Shown here: piece by piece, positions 1-8,300 of the stretch
How positions within the stretch are numbered: the first letter of the stretch is position 1
How the letters are laid out: every line of letters begins with the position of its first letter
NCBI GenBank assembly: GCA_030149115.1
Contig: JASBSE010000180.1
Location: 1-11,316, forward strand
DNA length: 11,316 nucleotides
Origin: Winogradskyella sp.
GTDB lineage: Bacteria > Bacteroidota > Bacteroidia > Flavobacteriales > Flavobacteriaceae
Direction: 5' to 3'
The notes under the pieces: generated by a model
The model's input: the letters and a program-made list of their open reading frames with translations, nothing else
Database searches by the model: none
Told to the model about the DNA's origin: nothing
Made by a program: the position numbers and the translations under genes

Positions 1-522
1 CATAGGAATTTTAATACCAAAATTGTCTTTTAAATCTTCATTGATATAGACTGAATTTGAAAATAACTTATCACATTTATTATATAAAATAGGGTAGAAG
101 ATCTTAGAAATATAAAAGGATAGCTTGCTTGTTACATTGTCTGAAGGAAAGCCTCTTTCGCTAATAATTGTTTTTACATTTTTATTGAATGTAGCTACAA
201 TTCCGTTTATTAAATTGGGAAATGCTAAAAATGAAATGGAGATTTGTATGTTATTCTTTTTTATAAAACGATAATACCTAAAAATAAAGCTAATAGAATC
301 AAAAAACTTCTTGTAGAAAGGTCTGTTAGCATGTTTGTCGCTCATGGCGAAAATTTCTACACCCTCAGGAACTGGAAAGTGCAAAACTTTATGGAATAAA
401 ACTAATGTGACATTATAGTCATGTCTTAGTTCTTTTAAAAGTAAGCTAATGACTTTTTCGGCACCACCACTGGCTAGTGATATGCTTAAAATAGTAATAT
501 TTTTTTTCTGATTTGGGGTCAT
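1..522 (-). CDS. GT4-type glycosyltransferase, N-terminal half (3' end cut by window edge)
   Basis: This is an open frame of 174 codons from an ATG at 522 to the left edge, with no stop. The visible part matches the N-terminal Rossmann domain of GT-B family 4 glycosyltransferases. A first beta strand (residues 9-15) leads into a GGAEKV motif near residues 19-24, which is typical of the acceptor-side domain of EPS glycosyltransferases. A SERGFP segment follows near residue 125, and a SNSVYINEDL segment near 155-164 resembles the helix before the interdomain linker. The donor-binding C-terminal domain and its E-x7-E motif would lie beyond the edge. The role is presumably transfer of one sugar onto the lipid-linked repeat unit at the cytoplasmic face. 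It is separated from the preceding glycosyltransferase gene by 114 bases that contain a candidate promoter, so it may begin a second transcript. The sugar specificity cannot be read from the sequence. Confidence 0.85.
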   Translation of the reverse strand, partial: MTPNQKKNITILSISLASGGAEKVISLLLKELRHDYNVTLVLFHKVLHFPVPEGVEIFAMSDKHANRPFYKKFFDSISFIFRYYRFIKKNNIQISISFLAFPNLINGIVATFNKNVKTIISERGFPSDNVTSKLSFYISKIFYPILYNKCDKLFSNSVYINEDLKDNFGIKIPM

Positions 523-559
523 AAAATAAATATCTAGTTGATATTATGCATATTAGTGT

Positions 560-567
560 CAAACATA
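560..567 (-). promoter_or_regulatory. candidate Bacteroidota -7 promoter element upstream of the truncated glycosyltransferase
   Basis: The minus strand reads TATGTTTG, an exact match to the TAnnTTTG -7 element of Bacteroidota housekeeping promoters. It ends 37 bases before the ATG at 522, which would give a short 5' leader of roughly 30 bases. I see no clear TTG or TTTG at the -33 position; the closest triplet is TTA, about 19 bases upstream. One 8-mer with two free positions can occur by chance in such DNA, so its placement in the largest gap of the left unit is the main support. Confidence 0.35.
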
Positions 568-636
568 GCAACAATTAATTGACTAATCTTATTTTATCGA
601 TAATAGTAGGTTTTCTATGTTAAAAAGGAATATCAA

Positions 637-1719
637 TTACTTTTTTACGACCTCTAAAAAAAGATCTTCATATTCTTTTAAAATCTTTTTACTATTAAAT
701 TTTTTGTATACAGTTTCTTTCACAATTTTAGGATCCCAGATTCGGTCTTCTTTTAACTTGCTAATATAATCCTCTTCATTTTCTACTATATAACCATTAA
801 TTCCATTGTCAATGATTTCTTTTGTACCACCAGGAGCTTTAAAGGCTATTACAGGAACACCTACCGAACAACTCTCTAATAAGGCATTTGGAAAACCTTC
901 AGAATAAGAACCCTGCAAAAACATATCGTGTTTTATAAGTTCTTCAAGCACCTTATCTGTATATTTAATATGATTAACTTTATCTTCTAAATTGTGCTCT
1001 TTTATTTTGTCATAAATTTTTTGCTCGTAACTTCCAGAACCTATAATCGTAAATTGAAAAGGGTATTCTAATTTAGATAAAATGTCTAGTAATCTTAGTT
1101 GTCCTTTTATTTTACTTAAGCGACCAACAGTGATAAGTTTTTTGACAGAATTTTTATTTTCAATAGTTTTTATTTTATCTGTATCTGTTAGAGGATTATT
1201 AATTATTCTAATTTTTTTTTCGTCATAGTTATATGATTCTAAAAAATCAGCCTTCATGTCCATAGATTGGCATATTATACAATCTAGTTTTGTTGTACCG
1301 TAATCAAAGATTTTTGATTGAATGATAGAAGATATTTTATTCTTTTGAGCTTTGTGTTTTCTTGCAACTTTATTTATAGTAGCTTGTCTGCCAATAAATT
1401 TTGTATTCTTAAAAAACATCGATATGTATCCCATAAAAGAATTTAAATGAGAAATTGAGCTCAAAACGATATCTGGACTTTCCTTCTTTAAGACTTTATA
1501 TAAAGGAATGATAGATTCAGATACTTTATTCTTATTTAGATAGGTAGTTGTGATGTCATTTGTGTTATACTTAGAATCTTTTTCAAAACCAATAACTATA
1601 AGTTTAACAGTAAATATTTCTTTTGAAATATTCTGAGAAATAAATGTTATGACTCTTTCAGCACCTCCCGCAAATAATGTTGGTAAAACAAAATAAACTT
1701 TAATCTTTTTTTTATTCAT
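637..1719 (-). CDS. GT4 family glycosyltransferase (GT-B fold), EPS biosynthesis
   Basis: The product (360 residues from the ATG at 1719) has the usual full length for a family 4 glycosyltransferase. Near the N terminus an AGGAERV motif (about residues 17-23) marks the acceptor domain. The linker leads into TVGRLSKIKG (about 197-206), the start of the donor-binding domain. EGFPNALLE (274-282) is the E-x7-E retaining-GT motif that contacts the nucleotide-sugar donor, followed by GVPVIAF and an APGGTKEII segment. The enzyme should add a sugar to the undecaprenyl-linked repeat unit in the cytoplasm. A TTG at 1725 lies in frame and would add two residues. I prefer the ATG at 1719 because it overlaps the upstream gene's stop by 8 bases as ATGAATAA, the same arrangement as the next junction upstream in the operon. 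This suggests translational coupling. Donor and linkage are unknown. Confidence 0.92.
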   Translation of the reverse strand: MNKKKIKVYFVLPTLFAGGAERVITFISQNISKEIFTVKLIVIGFEKDSKYNTNDITTTYLNKNKVSESIIPLYKVLKKESPDIVLSSISHLNSFMGYISMFFKNTKFIGRQATINKVARKHKAQKNKISSIIQSKIFDYGTTKLDCIICQSMDMKADFLESYNYDEKKIRIINNPLTDTDKIKTIENKNSVKKLITVGRLSKIKGQLRLLDILSKLEYPFQFTIIGSGSYEQKIYDKIKEHNLEDKVNHIKYTDKVLEELIKHDMFLQGSYSEGFPNALLESCSVGVPVIAFKAPGGTKEIIDNGINGYIVENEEDYISKLKEDRIWDPKIVKETVYKKFNSKKILKEYEDLFLEVVKK

Positions 1720-2656
1720 TTTCAATACCTAATTTTAATAGTTTTCCAAATTTAAGATCACATCCAGGGGTTTTAAATTTTTGTGTACCTGAGTGGTGAT
1801 GAAATGTAATTTCACCGAAATAAATTTTCCCTTTCACGGCATAAAAATCAACTCTAGAATAGATAAAGTCCTTAGCTATAGTTTCTGCTAGACTTTTCAT
1901 CTTTTCAAATAACTCTGGTTTTTCTTCCATCTCACCATTATCATATTGCCAAACACAAGGTATAAAATTCCAATTGGCATCATATAAATTTCTTCTTCGG
2001 TCACCAAAACGAGCGATATCAACATGTACAAAAGCTAATTTGCCATTAAAACAATGAAATTTATAGTCATTAGGTATTTCTCCTTTTTCTGTTGATAAAA
2101 GTTCCTCTACTATTATTCTTGGTTCAATGTTTTTGTATTGCCATTCTCTTGTTGAATAATAAAAATTCTCTTTTAGGCTTCTTTTAAATTGTTTCTGTAC
2201 CGTTGGCCAATCTACTGAAGCTTTGTCTTTAACAATTAGGTAACCACCACTGTCATGGTTATTTTTAATGATAAAATCACAATCTGGTAAATTTTCAGGT
2301 TTTATATCTGAAGCATTCTTTGTGTGATATAGTAAAGGAATTAGGTATTCTTCCCCAATCTTATCTGCTATATAAGATCTAACGGTATATTTATCAGCAA
2401 CTAGTGTATGTAGGTCTGTTCTGTCATATAACTTTAACCAAGTTATTTTTTCATTTAATGTTTTAGGGTTGTCAAGATCAAAGGAGTAACCCATATATCT
2501 TTTAAAATACCATTTTATAAAAACCTTATCAGGTATAAGTTTAAGGCCAAATTCATATACTTTATAAAAAGGTCTCATTAGATTATATCCAAAATTTGAA
2601 TTTCTATAAAAATTTGAAATTCTGCCTCTTAAGGTCTTTTTGTCATTTTTACCCAT
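1712..2656 (-). CDS. TupA-like ATP-grasp protein (polysaccharide cluster type)
   Basis: The product (314 residues) matches the ATP-grasp family named after TupA, a teichuronopeptide biosynthesis protein; members in polysaccharide clusters are often annotated as glycosyltransferases. A basic region is followed by TLNEKITWLKLYDRT (66-80) and DKYTVRSYI (88-96), hallmarks of the family. FIIKNNHDSGG (128-138) carries the candidate nucleotide-binding lysine and a flexible loop. IIVEELL (181-187) resembles the adenine hinge. NDYKFHCFNGK (196-206), RVDFY (268-272) and GEITFHHHSG (281-290) form the metal- and phosphate-binding end. ATP-grasp enzymes ligate a carboxylate to an amine through an acyl phosphate. 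From TupA, a reasonable inference is amide linkage of an amino acid to a uronic acid in the repeat unit, but this is not proven for such homologues. It overlaps the acyltransferase gene upstream by 8 bases and the GT4 gene downstream by 8 bases. Confidence 0.85.
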   Translation of the reverse strand: MGKNDKKTLRGRISNFYRNSNFGYNLMRPFYKVYEFGLKLIPDKVFIKWYFKRYMGYSFDLDNPKTLNEKITWLKLYDRTDLHTLVADKYTVRSYIADKIGEEYLIPLLYHTKNASDIKPENLPDCDFIIKNNHDSGGYLIVKDKASVDWPTVQKQFKRSLKENFYYSTREWQYKNIEPRIIVEELLSTEKGEIPNDYKFHCFNGKLAFVHVDIARFGDRRRNLYDANWNFIPCVWQYDNGEMEEKPELFEKMKSLAETIAKDFIYSRVDFYAVKGKIYFGEITFHHHSGTQKFKTPGCDLKFGKLLKLGIENE

Positions 2657-3230
2657 GCCTAATTAGTTTTTTTATATCGATGCTGCCCAGCTCTTTCGCA
2701 GGTATACCAGCAATAATTGTATGCTCTTTTTCAAAAGATTTATTTACTACAGAATTAGCTCCAATAGCAGTATTATTAGGTATTCTAATATTACCAAAAA
2801 TTTTAGCGCCTGGTGCTATATATACATTGTCACCTAAAATAGGACCTTGTATTTCACCACCTGATGCACCAATATTAACACAGGCATGCATTCTGCAGTT
2901 AGCACCTATCTTGGTGGTGTAATTAATTATGATGGTTCCGTAATGTACTATTGAAAGTCCTGGGCCAAAAATATTAATTGGAATAGAAAAATTAAGTTTT
3001 ATTGAAATTGACCTATATTTATATTTAAGATATAGAATATAAATCTTGTATAGTCCTTTGTTTTTACAGTTTGTGTAATACTCTAGTTTTCTCATTAATC
3101 TTTGAAAACGCCATACTGGGTTTGGAAAAAAAAGATTTTTTATTTTACTAGATAAGGAATCATTATTTACTTCTAAAGCAATTCTATCTCTATTTAAGTA
3201 TTCTATATAATCTGCTTTATTTTTTATCAT
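2649..3230 (-). CDS. hexapeptide-repeat (left-handed beta-helix) O-acetyltransferase, serine-acetyltransferase-like
   Basis: The product has 193 residues. Residues 1-75 are basic and helical. Residues about 82-175 form a left-handed beta-helix of hexapeptide turns (INIFGP, VNIGAS, GPILGD, NVYIAP, IRIPNN, TAIGAN), ending with the AGIPAKE cap typical of CysE-like enzymes. His96 in SIVHYGT matches the catalytic histidine position of serine acetyltransferases. It is shorter than true CysE (about 270 residues) and lacks that enzyme's full helical N-terminal domain. Its place between a flippase and a TupA-like gene points to acetyl-CoA-dependent acetylation of a sugar, or of an amino-acid substituent, on the repeat unit in the cytoplasm. 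The ATG at 3230 lies 50 bases after the flippase stop. The stop codon overlaps the next start as ATGGGTAA. A cysteine-biosynthesis role is possible but less likely. Confidence 0.85.
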   Translation of the reverse strand: MIKNKADYIEYLNRDRIALEVNNDSLSSKIKNLFFPNPVWRFQRLMRKLEYYTNCKNKGLYKIYILYLKYKYRSISIKLNFSIPINIFGPGLSIVHYGTIIINYTTKIGANCRMHACVNIGASGGEIQGPILGDNVYIAPGAKIFGNIRIPNNTAIGANSVVNKSFEKEHTIIAGIPAKELGSIDIKKLIRHG

Positions 3231-3280
3231 CTTAATTAATTTTGAAAATCATAAAGACCATATATTAGGTTTTTACTGTA

Positions 3281-4825
3281 TTAATGACTTATTTTTTGCA
3301 TTATTAAGTTTTTAACTCTGTAAATAAAAACTCGAAAACTTTTAATAAAACTAAACAACAAGGTTCCGTAAATGACAAGAACCAAAATGGTAATTTTTGT
3401 TGAATGCAATATCCAATCAATTATACTCAGGCTTGAATCGGAAACAAAAAACTTATCAACCAAAAAGTTCACAGAAAAAGCAGATAATGCAAAAATCAAT
3501 AAAATAGGGAGTAGCCCTTTCCAATAGGTTAAAACATTTTTTTTAAAACCATGCTTAAACAAAAAATAGGGTTTCCAAAGTACAGCAATTATAAACATAC
3601 TAGAAAGAGTACCCATTATTATGCCTGCGATACCATAAATTTTTCCTAAGATAAATGACACGGCCAAATTAATAATTGCTTCAAATACAGCTGCCCATAC
3701 GTCAGAATATAGTCCATATGCATTTTTAAAACGGTCTATGGTCGAACTAATCTGCATAACAAAAAAGTTTGAAATAAACAGAATAAGAATGAGTTGAGAA
3801 AGTACGTATTTTTCTCCTAGCCATAAAACAATAAGATTATCTAAAGTATGATAGATTGTTAAACTAAAAAAACCAGCAATAAAAAATTGTATTGTTACCA
3901 ATTCCCAAAATACTTTTTTTATGTTCTCTTTGTCGTCTTCTGCTATAAGATTTCCAACTGCAGAGCCTGTTCCTGCAAAAGCCATCATAATAAGACTATT
4001 TAATTTTGAAAACACCAAAAAATAGTTTCCGAACATTGCGACACTCTGTAGATTAATTAACCCATATATTAAAAGGTTATCTGTTCCATTTTTTACAAAT
4101 TGACTCATTTTATGGAAGAATACTTGCTTTATCTTTTTAATAATCTGTGGGTATTCTTTAATTATTGAAGATTTCTCGTTAGAACTTATAATTAGCCAAG
4201 GGTAAATTTGTTTTATTTTTTTTCTTAAAGCAATGCTGTAAATTATACTGAATAAGAGTTCTAATATTATGTACAAGTAGAAATTTTTATAATACAATAC
4301 AATAACAACTTGTAGTAATACACGGATAATATTAAAACTCTGAAAATACTTTTGTATGATGTAGCCTTTTTGATCAGCACCAAATAAACTTGCATGATAA
4401 TTTACAAAATAAGCCAATAGAGTAGAGGTCATTAAGGTATAGAATACAAAGTATATAAGTAGTAGAGAAAAATTTGTGTCAGAAAAAATGAATGGAAAAA
4501 AAAGAGAAATAACTACACCAACTGCTAGAATAGCTAAACCAATTTTTTTATACAGTACACCAAGTAGTGCAATAATTTTATTTATTTCATTTTCATTTTT
4601 ATCAAAAAGGGGTTTGTATAGTGTAAAACCTATTGCAGTTCCAATGCCTAGTTCGGCTAAATTAAGAAAGCCTAAAATACTTCTCAATGTCGATTCTAAG
4701 CCTATGAAGTCATCACCAAGCTCGTCCAAGAAAATCTTTCTAGAAAAAAATTGAAGAAAAATAGATACGGTGAAAAAAAACACACCGACTTTTGCATTTT
4801 TCAAAGATTTGGAGACTCTAGACAT
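3281..4825 (-). CDS. wzx: Wzx-type polysaccharide/oligosaccharide flippase (MOP superfamily)
   Basis: The product is a 514-residue integral membrane protein with about 12-14 predicted hydrophobic helices spread along its length, the size and character of Wzx flippases. The N terminus is basic, followed by a first helix with FLQFFSRKIFLDELGDDF. The segment LNLAELGIGTAIGFTLYKPL (about 54-73) is characteristic of EPS-type Wzx proteins: a small-residue helix followed by a short loop rich in Lys, Asp and Glu. It would move the undecaprenyl-diphosphate-linked repeat unit across the inner membrane to the Wzy polymerase. It is the first gene of the left minus-strand unit, reads away from the lyase-like gene across a long intergenic region, and is followed after 50 bases by the acyltransferase gene. 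The ATG at 4825 is the first in-frame start before the hydrophobic region. The symbol is a functional class label, since Wzx sequences diverge widely. Confidence 0.88.
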   Translation of the reverse strand: MSRVSKSLKNAKVGVFFFTVSIFLQFFSRKIFLDELGDDFIGLESTLRSILGFLNLAELGIGTAIGFTLYKPLFDKNENEINKIIALLGVLYKKIGLAILAVGVVISLFFPFIFSDTNFSLLLIYFVFYTLMTSTLLAYFVNYHASLFGADQKGYIIQKYFQSFNIIRVLLQVVIVLYYKNFYLYIILELLFSIIYSIALRKKIKQIYPWLIISSNEKSSIIKEYPQIIKKIKQVFFHKMSQFVKNGTDNLLIYGLINLQSVAMFGNYFLVFSKLNSLIMMAFAGTGSAVGNLIAEDDKENIKKVFWELVTIQFFIAGFFSLTIYHTLDNLIVLWLGEKYVLSQLILILFISNFFVMQISSTIDRFKNAYGLYSDVWAAVFEAIINLAVSFILGKIYGIAGIIMGTLSSMFIIAVLWKPYFLFKHGFKKNVLTYWKGLLPILLIFALSAFSVNFLVDKFFVSDSSLSIIDWILHSTKITILVLVIYGTLLFSFIKSFRVFIYRVKNLIMQKISH

Positions 4826-5306
4826 ATATGCATTATTATAAGTGACAATAATAAAAAATGATTAACATATTCGTTAATTTATATGATAATTTACATTAAA
4901 ACACGTCCAAAGTACAAAAAGATATAGGTGTCTAAATAGGATGTAGTAAAGTTACTCGGTACTTAGTTTGAGTTTTACACATACCGCATTGTTAATAAAG
5001 TTGTTATAACTTTTTAATATTCATAACATTCTCTTGGTCTTTAACCCTCTTTAATTTTATATTTTCGAATTTTATCGATGTAATAAAAAAAAATGTAAGA
5101 AAAAACTATAATTAGTTAAAATTTTGTTTTAGAAAGTCCAACACTGTGCATTTAAACGTATTTATTAGGTTTTTGTGGATAATAGTTGTTTTAAAAAGTA
5201 TTTTCTTACAAAAAAATGATTTTAATCGAATTTTAATGTATTTAGACTCCGAAATAGATTTTAAATAATTAATATTGTTTACCCCGAATAATTGATTAAT
5301 AGAAGA
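4826..5306. promoter_or_regulatory. divergent intergenic region carrying the promoters of the flippase unit and the lyase-like gene
   Basis: These 481 bases separate two divergent genes, are very AT-rich, and show no convincing open frame or RNA gene, so they must hold both promoters. I found no exact TAnnTTTG element on either strand. The nearest candidates are TAATATTG at 5270-5277 on the plus strand (one mismatch), about 30 bases before the lyase start, and a seven-base TACTTTG at 4908-4914 on the minus strand, about 83 bases before the flippase start. A 10-bp inverted repeat (TGTAAGAAAA at 5094-5103, TTTTCTTACA at 5201-5210) and a 10-bp direct repeat (TCGAATTTTA at 5065-5074 and 5226-5235) lie in the half nearer the lyase gene. 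They could be regulator sites, or chance matches in such low-complexity DNA. Confidence 0.5.
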
Positions 5307-8300
5307 ATGAAAATGAAAATTTTGAAAAACCTACATTTAAGAAAAAAATCTTATACTCTCTTTTTACTTTTTTTATCCCTTTTTTATACTAACATTTACT
5401 CTCAGCAGTTAGCTTTCCCTTCAGCTATGGGTGCGGGTGCTTACTCTACAGGTGGTAGAGGAGGTGAGGTTGTACATGTAACAAACTTAAACGATAGTGG
5501 TGTGGGCTCATTGAGATGGGCTTTAACGGATGATTCTAATAGAGTTAATAGTAGAACAATTGTTTTTGATGTTAGTGGTGTGATTCAACTAAATAGTGAT
5601 ATTTACATGAGTAATAATGGTAATCCAGGTTATTATGCGCATGGTATTACTATTGCAGGTCAAACAGCACCTGAAGGTAATATCACTATTACAGGCGGTA
5701 AAATATTCTTGGTAGGTATAGATGATGTTGTTATTCGGTATGTTAAGTTTAGGTCAACTGCTAATGTGAGTGGATGTTTACAATCACAAGGCGGTGACAA
5801 TGTAATATTTGATCATTTAACTGGTAGTCATGTAGAAGCAGCTGAGGTTACATTTAGTATGGTTTCAAATAATGCGACAGCAGAAGGGCTTACAACAGGA
5901 AAAACAATACAAAATTGTTTGATACATGATTCAGGTTTGGGACTAATCTTAGGAGATACTTCTCCTCCAAATGATACGCATCATGAAGAGCATACTATCA
6001 TAAATAACGTTTTTGTTAATGTAGGACATAGAATACCAGGTAAAATCGGTGGAGCAGTAAGAATGGATATAATTAACAATGTTGCTCATAATTGGTTTGC
6101 CCGTTTAATTAGACTTGACGATTGGTCTTATTCACTTAATCATGTTGGTAATTATTATAGTAGAGGTGGAAGAAATAATGAAAGATCAAATTTGGCCTAT
6201 TATGGTACTAGAGATGGTAAAATATATGATAATGGTAATTATATTGATCCTTCTGCAAATTACCCTGATTGGACGGATTTTGATCCGCCAAGAACTGATC
6301 AATTACCTGCTACAAGTTTTGTAGACACACCTTTTCCTTACAATAATGCTAGTACATTAAATATAAAGCCGGCATCAGATTTAAAAACTGATGTGGTGCC
6401 ATTTGTAGGGGCATACAAATATATTAATAATGATGGTGTGGTTGTTGAGGATAGAGATGTTTTAGATGCTTCTGCAATAAATAAGGCTATTACAGAGTAT
6501 GATGGTGACACTTCTCAAGACGTTACTTACAGTATTACTTTGGCAGAAATACCAACAGCAAATAATACTAGACCGACAGATTTTTATCTTTCAAATCCTC
6601 ATATACCAGAAGCTTATCTAATTTTAAGAGGTATTACAGGTAGCGCAACTATTCATAATGAATTGCAACCTTCAGGCTATACTTTATTAGAAGAGTATTT
6701 AAATCAAGTTGATAGTACAGAATCTATTCCTGTTGTTGATGTTACGGGTGTAGATGTAACTCCAGAAACTGCTGAAATTTTAATCCCAGATACTATTTCA
6801 CTAACAGCTACAATAACTCCGAGTAATGCAACAGACCAGTCAGGAGTATGGACTAGTAGTGATGAGGCTATTGCAACTGTTGATTCTAGTGGAATTGTTA
6901 CTCCAGTTACAGTAGGTGAGGTCACTATTACTTTTACCACTAATGATGGTGGATTTTCAGATTCATCTGTCATAACGGTTTTGCCAGAAGCGTTCGAAGC
7001 GAACGCAGGACAGGATCAAACTATTTGCCAAGGGGAGTCCGTTGTGCTCTCAGCATCTGGTGGAATAACTTATTTATGGAGTAATGGAGAGGTTACATCA
7101 TCAATAGAAGTTAGTCCAACAGTTACTACCATATACACCGTTACTGCTTTTGATGATCTTGGAAATAGTGATGATGATACAGTAACGGTAACTGTTAACG
7201 AACTGCCTATTGCTGAAGCTGGAGACGATCAAACAATATGTGAGGGAGATACAGTAACACTTATTGCTAGTGGTGGAAATGAATTTTTATGGAGTACAGG
7301 TGAGACAACAGCTTCTATTTCTGTTGCTCCAACTTCTGATACAGCTTATACAGTAGAAGTGATAACTAATGGTTGTTCAAGTACTGATGATGTTAATGTA
7401 TTTGTAAACCCACTACCAAATATTACAGTTAGTAATGATGTAACCATAATGGAGGGTGAAACAACAACACTTACTGTTAGTGGTAGTGACAATTATTTGT
7501 GGAGTACAGGTGAAACTACAGAATCAATAAATGTATCACCAACTGCGACAACTACTTATACAGTGGCCTCTACATCGGTAAACGGCTGTCTAATTAGTGG
7601 TGAAGTTACTGTGACTGTAGTTCCAGAACTTATTGCTAATGCAGGCGAAGATGTAGAGATTTGTAGTGGGGAAGAAACGGTATTAACAGCTTCAGGTGGT
7701 GTAAATTATACTTGGAATACTGGTGAAACTTCATCTCAGATAACGGTTAGTCCAAACACAACAACAACTTATACGGTAACCGTTGAAGATAATTTTGGAA
7801 ATTCAGATTCTGACTCAGTAACTGTAACAGTTAATGACTCACCAATATTAACAATAACTGAAGATTCCACAATTATTGAGGGTGAAAATATTCAGTTGAC
7901 TGTTTCGGGAGCATCAAATTATTTATGGAGTACGGGAGAAACAAGTAATACAATTGTTGTATCACCAAATGAAACGACAACATATAACGTTATAGGTACA
8001 ATTGGATCCTGCTCATCTCAAGTACAAGTAACTATAACCGTCGAAGAGCTTTTGGTAGTATCTGCTGGTCAAGACGAGAATGTCTGTGAAGATGATACCT
8101 ATGAAGTTGTTCTAACGGCAAGTCCTGGTGATAGTTATTTGTGGAGTACTGGTGATACAACTCAAAGTATTGTTGTGAGTCCATTGTCTACGACTACCTA
8201 TACGGTAACAGTTACTTCAGGTATACAAGAAGATACAGATGATGTTACAGTTTTTGTAAACCCTAATCCAGACGTTGTTATATTAAATGGAGAAAGTGTT

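Noticed and set aside
2596..2922. Plus-strand open frame of 108 codons across the ATP-grasp/acyltransferase junction
   Set aside because: It lies antisense to two well-supported overlapping genes, has no recognisable motif, and its hydrophobic composition is what the reverse of hexapeptide coding gives.
6115..6324. Plus-strand open frame of 69 codons inside the lyase domain
   Set aside because: It is out of frame with a well-supported long gene; its Ile/Met-rich composition is typical of a shadow frame in AT-rich DNA.
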